Part shown: piece after piece, positions 33,102-44,920 of the stretch
Layout: each line of letters begins with the position of its first letter
Numbering within the stretch: the stretch's first letter is position 1
Made by a program: the position numbers and the translations under genes
The notes under the pieces: model-generated
Database searches by the model: none
Told to the model about the DNA's origin: nothing
What the model saw: only the letters and a program-made list of their open reading frames with translations
Origin: Conchocele bisecta
Lineage: Eukaryota > Mollusca > Bivalvia > Lucinida > Thyasiridae
NCBI GenBank assembly: GCA_029237695.1
Contig: CM055267.1
Location: 13,047,043-13,111,042 of the forward strand
Length of the DNA stretch: 64,000 bases
Direction of reading: 5' to 3'

Positions 33102-33310
33102 GAAGTATGATACAGAAACGGGATGTGCTTGGCAGAGCCTCGCCCATCCCGTTTCCTAAGCCTTGCCAGATATTTTTTCCCATTCACGGCACTAACCTAC
33201 TATTCTCTATTTATCTGTCAAGTCTTGAATTTGGGTTCAAATGAATTTTGAGATGGTTCTCAGAATGCTATAAAATCAGTCACTGGGCATGGGCTAGGAT
33301 TTCATGTTAA

Positions 33311-33551
33311 CCCTTACGCCGCTATCTTATTTTGTTGTCGTCTGCTGTTTATTTTCTATTTTCCATTTTTATCATCAAAAACATGCTTTGACAGCACTTT
33401 AGAATAATTTACAACATGCTTTGACAGCACTTCAGAATCATTTCCATTGGAAATGATTCTGAAGTGCTGTCAAAGCATGTTTTTATTAAGAAATAAGGCA
33501 AGATACAAAAGCAACAGCAGACGACAATTGTTGTGTGTAGCAGTCTAAGGG
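33311..33551. mobile_element. palindromic MITE with TTAA target (family N)
   Basis: Starts CCCTTACGCCGC, ends CAGTCTAAGGG, TTAA on both sides. Centre: GCACTTCAGAATCATTTCC and complement. Confidence 0.85.
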
Positions 33552-33663
33552 TTAATAATCAAGTACATGTAGTTGGATTGGGAGACATTTGAATACTAAT
33601 ACTTACACATACTACTTTTAATAGCCAAATATTTCTTCATTCAAGCCATAAGGTTATGAATTA

Positions 33664-34111
33664 AAGGTACATGCCCACTCAGTAGGCACAAAATGTTCTT
33701 TATAGGAATTAAATAAGTGTGCAATTGTGTCACTATTCCACCAGTTCTAAAAATTACGAGTGCCCTCTATACAGATATAATCATTCAGCAATATTTATTT
33801 TATTGATAGTGATGCGTGGTGGTATCAGGCTATTTTCATACGCATATATTTTTTAATTATCTATATTAATTAAATGCGTTACCCGAAAAATAATACAGAG
33901 AATAAATAGTAATGTCCATTAACATTTTAAGGAAACACAGTTATCGCCCCTGATACCAATGTGAACATTTATGTCTGATATAAAATGTATAGCAATACCA
34001 ATCAATACGTGGGGTAATGGTGAATTAATGTTTATTTTGCCAGAAAATGTCTCGGATGATGTCTCTGATATACAGAACAGATTGTGCCTACTGAGTGGGC
34101 ATGTACCTTTA
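33664..34111. mobile_element. TIR element, AGGTACATGCCCACTCAG ends, copy 1
   Basis: Inverted ends AGGTACATGCCCACTCAGTA and TACTGAGTGGGCATGTACCT, flanked by TTAA. A second copy in the opposite orientation is at 53382-53893. AT-rich, no transposase. Confidence 0.85.
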
Positions 34112-34315
34112 AGATAAGAATGACAAAAATGATTTGTCTTCAACATGAAATAAAATAGAAGTTGAAAGTTGACAAAATTGTCATGGCAAATGCAAAATTA
34201 CATTTGGTATAAATTTTACAACCAGAAAATATGTTCATATTGGCTTGAGAAGAGCATAGCCATGGTTTTATGTTTTATAATCACAGATATTAAGGTATTA
34301 ATGTATGCAGCTTAC

Positions 34316-34405
34316 GAATGGGTCGAGCATGCCAACACAGGCAGCATCAATGACGCTCTGGGCTGCGTCGTATATCGGCCGACACTTGCCAATCTCGTAC
34401 TTAAC
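34316..34405 (-). CDS. PROM1-like: prominin-like gene, juxtamembrane Cys-containing exon
   Basis: This 90-nt, phase-0 exon encodes 30 residues. Key stretches are EIGKCRPIYDAAQSV and CVGMLDPF. It is flanked by CTGTTGCAG and GTAAGCTGC. In prominins, two cysteines and a D-P pair precede the fifth transmembrane helix with the same spacing (a CKP-type segment, then C..., then DP). That makes this exon, together with the next, the strongest family evidence in the window. It lies just outside the membrane at the end of the last extracellular loop. Confidence 0.9.
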
Positions 34406-34683
34406 CTGCAACAGAAGATACAACTGAAAAATTAAACTACAACTTTAAAAATACGCCACCCCCGTCAAATATACCAGTGAGTTATTACACTAGAATATAT
34501 TACTAAAGAGACAAACCAGAGACATTATATGGCCAAGTCCTTAAATGAAACCGCGGTCTACCGAACCAACTATGCACCCCGAATGGAGATTTTATATTTG
34601 AAGTTACATTCTCTATTAGGATATGTTTGTAAATTGGGGGTTCAATAATATACTGTTATGCTGTTATTATGGTAACAATTTAA

Positions 34684-34887
34684 CCCTTAGACCGCTGCAC
34701 ACAACAGTTTTCGTCTGCTGTTGCTTTTATATCTTGCCTTATTTCTCAATAAAAACATGTTTTGACAGCACTTCAGAATCATTTCCAATGGAAATGACTC
34801 TGAAGTGCTGTCACAGCATGTTTTTGATGATAAAAATGGAAAATAGAAAATAAACAGCAGACCAAAATTAAAATAGCGGTCTAAGGG
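34684..34887. mobile_element. palindromic MITE with TTAA target (family N)
   Basis: CCCTTAGACCGCTGCACAC to TAGCGGTCTAAGGG; left flank TTAA, right flank CTAA. Shares the GACAGCACTTCAGAATCATT palindrome with other family members. Confidence 0.8.
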
Positions 34888-34892
34888 CTAAT

Positions 34893-35053
34893 ATACTGTT
34901 TTAAACATGTAGAAAACAGAAAGAATGCATCCATATTTAAGTCATATTTTTATTTAAAATAAAAATATGACTAAAACATGACTTTTTTATACATACCTAT
35001 GAATATGAGCTAAGATATTGTTTGCCTATCTTTCTGTTTTCTACATTTATAAA
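34893..35053. repeat. foldback, AT-rich
   Basis: CATGTAGAAAACAGAAAG pairs with CTTTCTGTTTTCTACAT; inner AGTCATATTTTTATTT and its complement also pair. Confidence 0.7.
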
Positions 35054-35289
35054 ACATTATATTACACCATTAGATCACAGAACCGACTGCCTGTGGCTAC
35101 AAACACAGTAAGTAGGCAAATCCACTCATCCACTTGTATTGGCGAGTGAAATTTCGATTTGAACGAGTGATAATTTGAAGAGACAGTGCAGCATAAACAT
35201 AAAAACATATAGGAATGTAGTAGTTGAAAATGAAGAATTTGTTGCGGCCTGAGTAAGTGTATATCGCTATGCGAGGCCCGTGTACACAC

Positions 35290-35358
35290 CGTTTGTTTGG
35301 ACGTATTGGCCGTCGTCTCTATAAGCAGTTTGATCTCCTTGGCGGCATTATCCAGCTC
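35290..35358 (-). CDS. PROM1-like: prominin-like gene, short extracellular-loop exon
   Basis: This 69-nt, phase-0 exon encodes 23 residues, starting ELDNAAKEIKLL and ending ANTSKQT. The acceptor is TTCTTCGCAG and the donor GTGTGTAC (after ...ACG). NTS is a sequon. Length, phase and helical pattern match the neighbouring exons. Compared with vertebrate prominins, about 20-25 juxtamembrane residues seem to be missing between this exon and the next. I found no convincing exon for them between 34406 and 35289, so they are either absent in this lineage or encoded by an exon I could not recognise. Confidence 0.75.
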
Positions 35359-36207
35359 CTGCGAAGAAACGAGACGTAGCTACACTACAATTCCTGCATA
35401 GACCAGTGTTATAAATAGGTTGAGGCAGTTGAGGGCGGGGCTGGTAAGGGGGAATACAATCACCTGTGGTCAAACCAACAAAATCCACCTATTGTAGTGC
35501 TGATGATGCCATGGAAGGGCAGTTACAATGGTGTAGTCAGGTTCTTGTCAAAGGGGGTGCGAATTGTGGATCGAGTTTGGAAATGAATGTGGGAGGCTCC
35601 GGACGGTTTCGCAGAGTTATTGCCGACAACGATGGGGAGTTTTGCAGAGTTACTGCCCGCAACTATGCCCGCAACTATGCCCGCAACTAACTTCTCTAGA
35701 AAAACAATTGAGTTCTACCGGTACATTTAATTGCAATGGCTATAGTGATTTTAAATCTATATTTTCCCAATACATTGTAGCTATTTACCTTAAACATACA
35801 TAAGTTTAAATAAAATACACAGCTGGCCAAATTAAGGGGGTGCGCATGCGCCCTTTGCAGCCCCTCCCCACCCACAACCCACACTGGCCACTGAGTTACT
35901 TGTTACTTCTGATATTCCAAGTTGGCTGATTTCAAGCTTAGGAGATTAAATTCGCTAATAACTTGATTTCAAAATATATAGTTATTATTTTCTACATGAT
36001 TTCCAGTCACTTCAGCTAGGTTTTGGAGTCGATTTCGAGAATTTTTCATTTGTGACTTTGCCTCGACCCACCGCCATTTAGATTCGAGCCATGTTGACAG
36101 GCTTGACAGACAACATGGACTCGTGTTGTCAGTCGAGCTGATTTAATCTCAAGACATGTATCTGCGGTAAGGCAAGTAGCAATACTGTTGACAAATGCAA
36201 TACGTAC
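35359..36207. other. prominin intron, nothing else recognised
   Basis: Contains a short run of GCCCGCAACTAT repeats at 35655-35690 and otherwise unique DNA without support for another exon. Confidence 0.45.
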
Positions 36208-36291
36208 CTCTATAACAAAGTTGTCCTTGTCTTTGTTAAAAGTTTGCTCCGACCTGACTATACTGTTAACAAGACTAGTCACTTCTTGAGT
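36208..36291 (-). CDS. PROM1-like: prominin-like gene, extracellular-loop exon
   Basis: This 84-nt, phase-0 exon encodes 28 residues, beginning TQEVTSLVNSIV and ending DNFVIE. It is bordered by CTTGCAG and GTACGTATT on the minus strand. The same frame continues open for some distance on both sides, but the splice signals define the exon. Its charged, helical composition and its phase fit the third extracellular loop of prominins. The intron separating it from the upstream exon is about 18 kb and made largely of repeats, so a further small exon could be hidden there. Confidence 0.75.
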
Positions 36292-36488
36292 CTGCAAGAT
36301 AAACAAAATTGTAATTGATGCTGTTCTTAAGCTTGTTAGAAAGTTTACAAATAATGGCATATTAAACGACTTCTCTAAAATGTGACTACATCCGCACAGT
36401 CTGATCAGGGTCAGCACTGTTCGACATTCAGTCAGAGAAACACCGTCTTGGTTTTAATAAACACGGTATATATCCTTATCAGACTGCA

Positions 36489-36690
36489 GGGGGCCGTTTC
36501 ACAAAACTTTTTCCATTGATGGATTTACATTTATTGAGCATAGGCTGCATATGCAGCCTATGCTCAATAAATGTAAATCCAATAAGAGTTTACAAGAAAA
36601 CAGTGTTAATGTGACATTTACAGACTATCATAATTTTGCACATACATGTACAAACATTTTAGTCATATGAAGTTTAGTGAAACGTCCCCC
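36489..36690. mobile_element. palindromic MITE, GGGCCCGTTTCACT family, copy 4
   Basis: Ends GGGGGCCGTTTCACAAAAC and AGTTTAGTGAAACGTCCCCC; centre with TTTATTGAGCATAGGCTGC and its complement. Confidence 0.8.
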
Positions 36691-36854
36691 AGGATGGTAG
36701 AGAGCTAGTCATTCCATAAGTGCTATTTCTCCCATCACAGCCACAAACAAGTTGGTCATAGCCAGGGTGTGAAAAAAGTGACAAGCAAAAATGAATGGGT
36801 TTAATGTCCAGCAACAGCTAAGGTCATATCGAGACTGGACGACAGCTTATAAAA

Positions 36855-39765
36855 TCTCTTCCAACAGACCAGTGTTGTCTGCTGTTGTTTGTTATATTGT
36901 CTTATTTTTAAATAAAAACATGGTTTGCCAGCACTTCCGAATCATTTCCAATGGAAATGATTCTAAAGTGCTGTCAACGCATGTTGTAAATTGTTCTAAA
37001 GTGCTGTCAAAGCATGTTTTTGATGATAAAAATTGAAAATAGGAAATAACAAGAAACGAGGCAAAGCCACGAAGGCCAGGTTTTTTCCAACGTATGCCAA
37101 AATGCCGACGATATCGCGCTTTCTGCAAGCGGGTGCGACAATGATGATAAACACCCATGTGAAGTATCAAGGTAATGGGTTAAGCAGTTGCAGAGATATA
37201 GTACACGAAAACAAATTAACAAAAAAATTCAAAGTAATTTGACCTTGACATTGGGCACAGGGGCCGCACGGTTGGGGGGTAGAATGAAAATATGGATGAT
37301 GATAAACACCCATGTGAAGTTTGAAGGTAATGGGCGAAGCAGTTGCAGAGATATAGTATAACAAAAAACTTTTAACCAAAAAACTTTAACCAAACATACG
37401 TTAAAAAGTTAACGTTGAAAATGGCTAAGTCAATTACGTAGAAATAATAGGTGAAGGTAAAAAAAAAATGGTCACATGTTGGATAGTTTTATGTGGTAGG
37501 CACCCCTTGGTTATGAAGCTGTGAAAGTTTGGTGGTCCTAGGTGGTACAGTACCAAAGAAATGGACATAAACACGAAAACTTAACATTGTAAACGCGAAA
37601 ACTTAACATTGAAAATGGCTAAGTCGACTGCGCGGAAAAAATGGGTTAAGTTAAAAGCATAGACACTTGGATAACATAATTATACCCACTTTTAGTTAAC
37701 TAGATGGCCGTGGCCTGCATGTCGCGCCTTGGGGCGAGGCATGGACACTAAAAAAATAGATATAGTAGATGGAAAAACTTTAACCAAAAAACTTTAACCG
37801 GACAAACGGACGAACGGACGGACGTATGCTAAAATGCCGACGATATCGCGCTTTCCGCAAGCAGGTGTGACAATGATGATAAACACCCATGTGAAGTATC
37901 AAGGTATTGGGTGAAGCAGTTGCAGAGATACAGTACAACGAAAAAACTTTAACAAAAAAATTCAAGTAATTTGAACTTGACATAGGGCACAGGATCGCGC
38001 TTTCCGCAAGCAGGTGCGACAATGATGATAAACACCCATGTGAAGTATCAAGGTATTGGGTGAAGCAGTTGCAGAGATATAGTACACGAAAAAACTTTAA
38101 CAAAAAAATTCAAAGTAATTTGACCTTGACATTGGGCACAGGATCGCGCTTTCCGCAAGCAGGTGCAACAATGATGATAAACACCCATGTGAAGTATCAA
38201 GGTATTGGGTGAAGCAGTTGCAGAGATATAGTACACGAAAAAACCTTAACAAAATAATTCAAAAGTAATTTGACCTTGACATTGGGCACAGGATCGCGCT
38301 TTCCGCAAGCAGGTGCGACAATGATGATAAACACCCATATGAAGTAATCAAGATATTGGGTGAAGCAGTTGCAGAGATATAGTCACAGAAAAAACTTTAA
38401 CAAAAAAATTCAAAGTAATTTGACCTTGACATTGGGGCACAGGATCGCACTTTCCGCAAGCAGGTGCGACAATGATGATAAACACCCATGTGAATATCAA
38501 GGTATTGGGTGAAGCAGTTGCAGAGATATAGTACACGAAAAAACTTTAACAAAAAAATTCAAAGTAATTTGACCTTGACATTGGGCACAGGATCGCGCTT
38601 TCCGCAAGAAGGTGCGACATGATGATAAACACCCATGTGAAGTATCAAGGTATTGTGAAGCAGTTGCAGATATAGTACACGAAAAAAACTTTAACAAAAA
38701 AATTCAAAGTAATTTGACCTTGACATTGGGCACAGGATCGCGCTTTCCGCAAGCAGGTGCGACAATGATGATAAACACCCATGTGAAGTATCAAGGTATT
38801 GGGTGAAGCAGTTGCAGAGATATAGTACACAAAAAAACTTTAACAAAAAATTCAAAGTAATTTGACCTTGACATTGGGCACAGGGGCCGCACGGTTGGGG
38901 TTTAGAATGAAAATATGGATGATGATAAACACCCATGTGAAGTTTCAAGGTAATGGGCGAAGCAGTTGCAGAGATATAGTATAACGAAAAAGTTTTAACC
39001 AAAAAACTCTAACCAGACGTACGTTAAAAAGTTAACGTTGAAAATGGCTAAGTCAATTACGTAGAAATAATAGGTGAAGGTAAAAAAATGGTCACATGTT
39101 GGATAGTTGTATGTGGTAGGCACCCCTTGGTTATGAAAGCTGTGAAAGTTTGGTGGTCCTAGGTGGTACAGTAACAAAGAAATGGACTTAAACACGAAAA
39201 CTTTAACATTGTAAACCGCGAAAACTTAACATTTGAAAATGGCTAAGTCGACTAGCCGGAAAAAAAAATGGGTGAAGTTAAAAAAAAAAGTAACATGTTG
39301 GATAGTGATATGTGGTGGTACCCCTTGATTATGAAGCTGTGAAAGTTTGGTGGTCCTAGTGGTACAGTACCAAAGAAATGGACTTAAACACGAAACTTAA
39401 CATTGTAAAAAGCGAAAACTTAACATTGAAAAATGGCTAAAGTCGAACTACGCGGAAAAAATGGGTCAAGTTAAAAAAAAAAAAAAAAAGTAACATGTTG
39501 GATAGTGATATGTGGTGGGCACCCCTTGATTATGAAGCTGTGAAAGTTTGGTGGTCCTAGGTGGTACAGTAAACAAAGAAATGGACTCAAACACGAAAAC
39601 TTAACATTGATTGTGGACGCTGCCCGCCGCCCGCCGCCCGCCGCCCGCCCGCCGCCCGCCCACGCCCGCCCGGCTTTCGCCAATCCAATAGCCTGGATTT
39701 TTTTTCAAAAAACCTGGCTAAAAAGGAGACAACAAAAAATTAAGATAGCAGTGCAAGGGTTAAGG
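36855..39765. mobile_element. family N MITE split by a tandem-core element (H)
   Basis: 36855-37056 has the family N left half and central palindrome (GCACTTCCGAATCATTTCC). Its right end, AGATAGCAGTGCAAGGGTTAA, appears only at about 39743-39765. The 2.7 kb between starts near GCCAGGTTTTTTCC and ends near AAAAAACCTGGC, so it looks like an insertion. It holds a ~146-bp unit (ATCGCGCTTTCCGCAAGCAG, AACACCCATGTGAAGTATCA, TTTGACCTTGACATTGGGCA) about seven times, a ~200-bp unit (GAAAGTTTGGTGGTCCTAGG) about four times, and a GCCC/CCGCC tract at 39617-39672. Confidence 0.7.
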
Positions 39766-40011
39766 TATTTTTCATGCCTAGGTTGTGGATTGAACTACAT
39801 CCGGTATTGAAGTCCAATGCCACATATCCCTATCAAAAATAATCTATATTACTGATTTCGGCTGAACATATACAAAGGACGTTTGATGAGATAGACAATG
39901 GATGTCACAGTGATCACTACATGGAGCTCGCTGCAAGTGGGCTTGATAAAAGTCGATGCAGGTGATGTTTCACAACAATTTGAAAGACTAAAATTTGCAC
40001 AAAACTTAGTA

Positions 40012-42086
40012 CAGTGGAACCCCTCTAAACCGAACACCCTGGGGACAGACTCAAAAGTTTGGTTTATAGGGGTTTTTGGTTTAGAGGGGTTTTCTATTTC
40101 CAGTTAAGGAAATGTATGTTTTCCATCATTAACTCTTGGATTTGTGTAGTATTTACCACTATTACCATATTGAAAGTACAGTAGAACTTCGATAACTAGA
40201 ACAGGTCTGGCTCGAACACCATGGAAAATTCGAACTGTTTCGACAGTCCCGGCAAATTTCCTATATAATTAATGTAATAAAACACCTTAAACTCGAACTA
40301 TGAATTACTCGAACAGTCGAACCTGTGGATTAGTCCCGTGGATGGTCAAACAGTGGTAATTACCGCTAATAACTCGAACAGGTAAGTCTGTGATCAGCTG
40401 TTTGTCTAACGAGGTGCGAATTCCACCATTGCGGGCGGTCGCGTTGAGTAGTTTCCCTTGACGCGGGATGACATTAAATCACGAATCGCAAACAATAGCG
40501 GCGTGAATTACGGGCGTTATGATGTCCACGCTAATTAAGTGATTTGAACAAAATTCATTTTATGTAATGTTTAATTGGCTGTTGAGCGACTATTGACACA
40601 TTTCCATGTCTATCGAGTGAATAATGCGTGCTTAGTTTGTGAATAAAACGAGACGAATTCGAGCAATCGTCAGCGTGTTACAGCGCTTTTGGCAAGCGCA
40701 GAACCACAGTGAAAAGGACTTGAATGCGTTATATGTCATGAACAAACGTTTACTTAAATTTAACTTTGACAGAAGATGTGCCAATAACAAACAAACCGAG
40801 ATCATGGAATTCTTCAGGCGTTAATTTATAGTGTTTATAATTGTATACTGACATTGTTTCGTTTATATTTTCCGTTTGTATATTTATTCCAACCACTGTG
40901 CTATGTGCTATTTTTAGACACTGGGAATACCAATATTATGTATAGACGCAAAGCGGAACATAGCGGTTTATTTGACGTATCATTACATGTAAATATTGAA
41001 TAAAACAGCAACTTTACAATTGTATTTGTTATTTTTCATTTCTCCCTCCAAATGTAATGCATATACTATGGCATGTCACATCGGTCATCTCATATATTCA
41101 CATAAGTGATTTTATTGACTGAATGTGACAGTACATTTTTGAAACTTCATTCCCTCGAACTATGCATCGCTCGAACTCAAACTCGATTCCGTTGCCGGTT
41201 CGAGCGATCGAAGTTCTACTGTATATGTACACATTTTTTCAATAAATATGTCAAGTTTCTTTTTATTCCGAGAATTGATATGTGCAGATTGGCAATGTAA
41301 TCTGAGTCTACGGTCTACACTGGTCGCAAAGAGCATATGACACATTTCACGTGTGCTGTGTAGTTACCGCGAGCTGCTACAATAGCCCACAGGCTACAGT
41401 CACGAGTTTACAGCCTCGTTAAGTAATTATCAGATTATCTCAATTAATCGGTCGGTGGGTTCACAAATAATGTGCCGATTATTTATTTCCGTAATTGTTA
41501 CGTACGCGTATAATTAAATTGTGAACCAGGCTATTGTAATGAGCTTGTAAAACAGCAAACATGTCATGTATTGAATAGATTCTTAACTTTGTAATGCCGC
41601 TTATGACGTTAAAAAAATACGCTGATTAGCGCATTACACGCATGGATAGCGCTTGTACAGAGCTCAAGATAATGTGCATAATTTGATCAATTTTGTTATT
41701 TCTTCTACACAAATGTCAAGTTGGGAGTCCGTTAGAATCATCTCATTCTCGTGGCTCCGCATTTTGGGAACCAGAGCTGAACAAAACTACCGGGAACCAG
41801 TCTATTGTAAACACAGTGTGATTTTGACACCCGTTTGAAACAACAACATTGAAATTGGGCGCGGTGTATTTCTTGGATGACATCCTGACAGGTGACCGTG
41901 TTTCCGGTTTTCCGGGGTTATTTTAACGCTGAAATATGGTTTTGGGACTTGAAATGGCATCCGGATTACGGAGTAGAGGGGTTCCGGAATAGAGGGGTAG
42001 AAACTAATGTGTTTATATAGCAGAATATTCGGGACATGAACGTATGTTCAGTATAGCGCGAATTCCGGTTTGGAGGGGTTCCACTG
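40012..42086. mobile_element. TIR transposon with TA target, outer element
   Basis: Ends CAGTGGAACCCCTCTAAACCG and CGGTTTGGAGGGGTTCCACTG pattern, TA at 40010-40011 and 42087-42088. Its internal copies of the end (GTAGAGGGGTTCCGGAATAG near 41970) are subterminal repeats. It contains a second transposon at 40179-41221. No intact transposase. Confidence 0.85.
40179..41221. mobile_element. TIR transposon with TA target, nested
   Basis: Ends CAGTAGAACTTCGATAACT and, inverted, CAGTAGAACTTCGATCGCT, flanked by TA. Additional GAACTCGAAC-type motifs are subterminal. The end sequence resembles Tigger/pogo elements. A 61-codon open frame (40639-40824) contains basic residues but is too short and unrecognised to call a transposase. 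Confidence 0.85.
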
Positions 42087-42112
42087 TAGTAGTATGTACG
42101 GGCTAGGTCAGT

Positions 42113-42640
42113 CAACAAGGGGAGATAACTCACTGAAAACCAATCGGGTTCTTCATCTTAATGTGATAAACATGTATACTGAATTTGGTTATGATCCGTA
42201 GAACTTGAGTTATTGCGTGGACAAAGATACAGACCTAAAAACAAAAATGGCCACCAAGGGGAGATAAGTCATCGAAAATTTTAAAAATCAAAAGGCTTCT
42301 TCATCTTGCCTTGATAAACATGTATACCAATCTGGTTAGAATCGGTGAAGTAAAGCTTGAGTTATTGCGTGGACAAGGATACATAGCGCGAAAATTAAAA
42401 ATGGCCACCAAGGGGAGATAAGCCATCGGAAAATTTTAAAAATCAATAGGCTTCTTTGTCTTACCGTGATAAACATGTATACCAAATTCGGTTACGATCA
42501 GTGAAGTAGAACTTGAGTTATTGCGTGGACAAGAATACAGAGTGCGAAAATTAAAAATGGCCGCCAAGGGGAGATAAGTCATCGGAAATTTTCGTCTTGC
42601 CGTGATAAATATGTATACTGAATTTGGTTACAATCCTAGC
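42113..42640. repeat. about four ~150-bp tandem units
   Basis: Each has CAAGGGGAGATAA, GTGATAAACATGTATACCAA and CTTGAGTTATTGCGTGGACA. Diverged single units recur at 44262-44380 and 49555-49860. Confidence 0.85.
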
Positions 42641-42689
42641 AGATAGAATTGGCATCATTTTGCACTATGGTCAGGAATTTACTCATATG

Positions 42690-43135
42690 TGGCTGTTTGT
42701 TTGTTTGTTTGGGTTTAACGGCATATCAACAGCTAAGGTCAATTAAGGCCGGGTCAAGGTTTTAGTACTAAATGCCATATATTACATGTACAAGTATATG
42801 TACATGTTCAAGTACATGTATGAATGTACATATTCAAGTACATGTACAAATGGGTGGAAAATCCCAAAATCAGAACTGAATATTTACAATAAAAAAAATA
42901 CATATTCAGCCCTTAAATCAGAATAATCCTGATCTGATGCCAGGTCCTCACCACACCAGAATCACTTGGCCCCTTCCCAAAAGCAATAGGATCAGTAATA
43001 TTCTTACTACTTTTATAATGGGCAATAACCCAATTCAACTCCCAGGTAACAAAGGAGCCAAAGATAAAAATGTACCTGAGGGCCAAACCAGGCAAATCGT
43101 GAATCCCTATCGTTAATTTACGCCGTCACGTTCGC
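42690..43135 (-). mobile_element. SINE-like retroposon, diverged copy
   Basis: Shares with 4498-4999 the blocks GATCTGATGCCAGGTCCTC, CAATAGGATCAGT and GAGGGCCAAA in the same order; its plus-strand left end has a GTTT microsatellite then GGGTTTAACGGCATATCAAC. Confidence 0.6.
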
Positions 43136-43490
43136 CCGACCAACCACCCACCATATGTGGCTGTGACTGGAGTGCAGTGTAGATCCAGATCAGCCTGTGC
43201 TTATGCACAGGCGGATCAGGATCTGCAATGTTCGCAATTGCATCAATGAAACACCCGTCAGGCTTCCAATAACCAATATACATTGCTATAACGCTATAGG
43301 GGTGTGCTATTTTATCGGGAGCTAGACTGGCCACAAATCCTCATAAGCCCCATTTCTCCAGTCACAGCTACATATGAACATGTAAATGTTGATATACATT
43401 TATCTTCAATGAACTGCATGGTCCTTGGCTGTAAATGTGGTCAGCATGCACTTGGTCAGTTTGGTCACACATAACATTCATTACCGTAAT

Positions 43491-43660
43491 AACCCTAAAT
43501 AATCAGACAAAATATGTTTTGCGAAACCCCTAGTATATATGGGTTTCCCAAAACAAATTGTATTCAAATAATTATTATTCAATATTGTGATAAGCCAATA
43601 CAACCGTTACCATACTAACCCTAATTATTGGGCCCTCCTTGTTGTGGGAAATCATATATT
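43491..43660. repeat. dispersed repeat R, copy 2
   Basis: Parallels 14268-14417: GCGAAACCCC, TACAACCGTTACCATACTAACC-type block, GGGAAATCATATAT. Confidence 0.55.
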
Positions 43661-43877
43661 TACCTATATGTATTTCCCCGGAATAAATGATGGCCGAATA
43701 TGTAATGTTATTACAGTATATTCAGTTATGAAATACACCCAGAGTATACTCACAGTTAGGTTTATATTCTTCTCCAGTCTAATAATTGAACCATTTAGGA
43801 CGCGCTGATGAAGAAAAAGAAAAGTAATTAATGCTGATGGTAAACCCAAGTCAACATGTGCAAATACTGTAGATCCA

Positions 43878-44120
43878 GGGGGCCGTTTCACGAAACTTTG
43901 TACGACTAAAATGTTCGTAAGTGCAAAGTTATGACAGTCTGTAAATTTCACATTAACAATGTTTTCTTGTGAACAATTATTGGACTTACATTTATTGAGC
44001 ACAGGCTGCATAGGCAGCCTATGTTCAATAAATGTAAATCCATCAAACAAATTTTACAGACGATCCTAAATTTGCTCTTACGAACATTTTAGTCGTACAA
44101 AGTTTAGTGAAATGGGCCCC
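43878..44120. mobile_element. palindromic MITE, GGGCCCGTTTCACT family, copy 5
   Basis: GGGGGCCGTTTCACGAAACTT to AAAGTTTAGTGAAATGGGCCCC; centre TTTATTGAGCACAGGCTGC and its complement. Confidence 0.85.
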
Positions 44121-44460
44121 TGTTGAGCCGGCTCCAAATGAGCCAGTTATAGTACAGTTCTACAAAAGATCCACATTTTTTATTAATGGAATAGTCCAAC
44201 AAATAGCATGGAACAAGAGTAGTGAAAGTCAGAGCATACACTTCCATGAGGCATAGCCAGTAAACAAGGGGAGATACCTCATTGGAAAAGTACAAACATC
44301 AATATGGCTCTTCCTGCCATGATAAACATGTATACCAAATTTGGTTAAGATCTGTCAAGTAGATATCATGAGGACAATCATACAGAACTAGATTGGTCAG
44401 TAAGCGAGGCTTACGGAATACCCCCCGTGTGGGCCCAGGTACCCCTAAAATATGTACAAA

Positions 44461-44889
44461 TTTCCAAGTGTGTGGGCTTGTGACCTTGACTCTGGGATTA
44501 GCGCGAGCGGCATGAACGTGAATTTGTCACAGGGTGGTAGAGGTTCATTGGAGCAATGAGTGTGTGAAATGTGAAGCAGATCCAAGCAAGGAAATAGAAG
44601 TTATAACCGATTTCTCTGATGTTAAGTTTTGTAAAGAGACTACCGTATAACCTCGAATTAACGCCCCCGGAGGCGTTACATTTTACAAAAGGGGGGGGGG
44701 GGCGTTTATTTGTCACAGGGTGGTAGAGGTCCATTGGAGCAATGAGTGTGTGAAATGTGAAGGCAGATCGAGCAAGGAAAATAGAAGTTTATAACCGATT
44801 TCTCTGACGTTAACTTTTGTAAAGAGACAACCGTATAACCTTCGAAATTAACCGCCCACCCCCGAGGCCGTTTACATTATTTTACAAAA

Positions 44890-44920
<31 letters not shown>

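Larger units (their letters stand above)
26645..33115 (-). mobile_element. DIRS-type tyrosine-recombinase retrotransposon (decayed)
   Basis: DIRS elements integrate with a tyrosine recombinase and have inverted rather than direct terminal repeats. Here 26686-26823 and 32964-33101 are 138-bp inverted repeats with one mismatch noted. The element replaces nothing but an AAA trinucleotide: AAA flanks it at 26642-26644 and 33116-33118, and the empty site is visible in K copy 1. The minus strand carries, in order, an RS-rich gag, reverse transcriptase/RNase H and a tyrosine recombinase, all with frameshifts and stops. An internal complementary region lies at 26872-26957. It sits in the intron between 34316 and 25478, in the same orientation as the gene. 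Confidence 0.9.
25562..33206. mobile_element. element K, copy 2, interrupted by a DIRS element
   Basis: Begins TTATCCCGTCAACGCAG (25562), has the inverse TGTTGACGGGATA at 26575-26587, then the same foldback arm as copy 1 (AGAATAGTAGGTTAGTGCC) up to GCGCGGCACGGAAA. It resumes after the DIRS insertion with AAACGGGATGTGC and closes with CGGCACTAACCTACTATTCT. The left part is about 1 kb longer than in copy 1, without recognisable coding. Confidence 0.75.

Noticed and set aside
35041..35289. Candidate missing prominin exon containing VDEWICLL
   Set aside because: No acceptable acceptor/donor pair preserves phase 0, and similarity to the juxtamembrane segment is too weak.
39471..39683. Ala/Gly/Arg-rich frame on the minus strand
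   Set aside because: Translation of the GCCC/CCGCC microsatellite at the end of element H.
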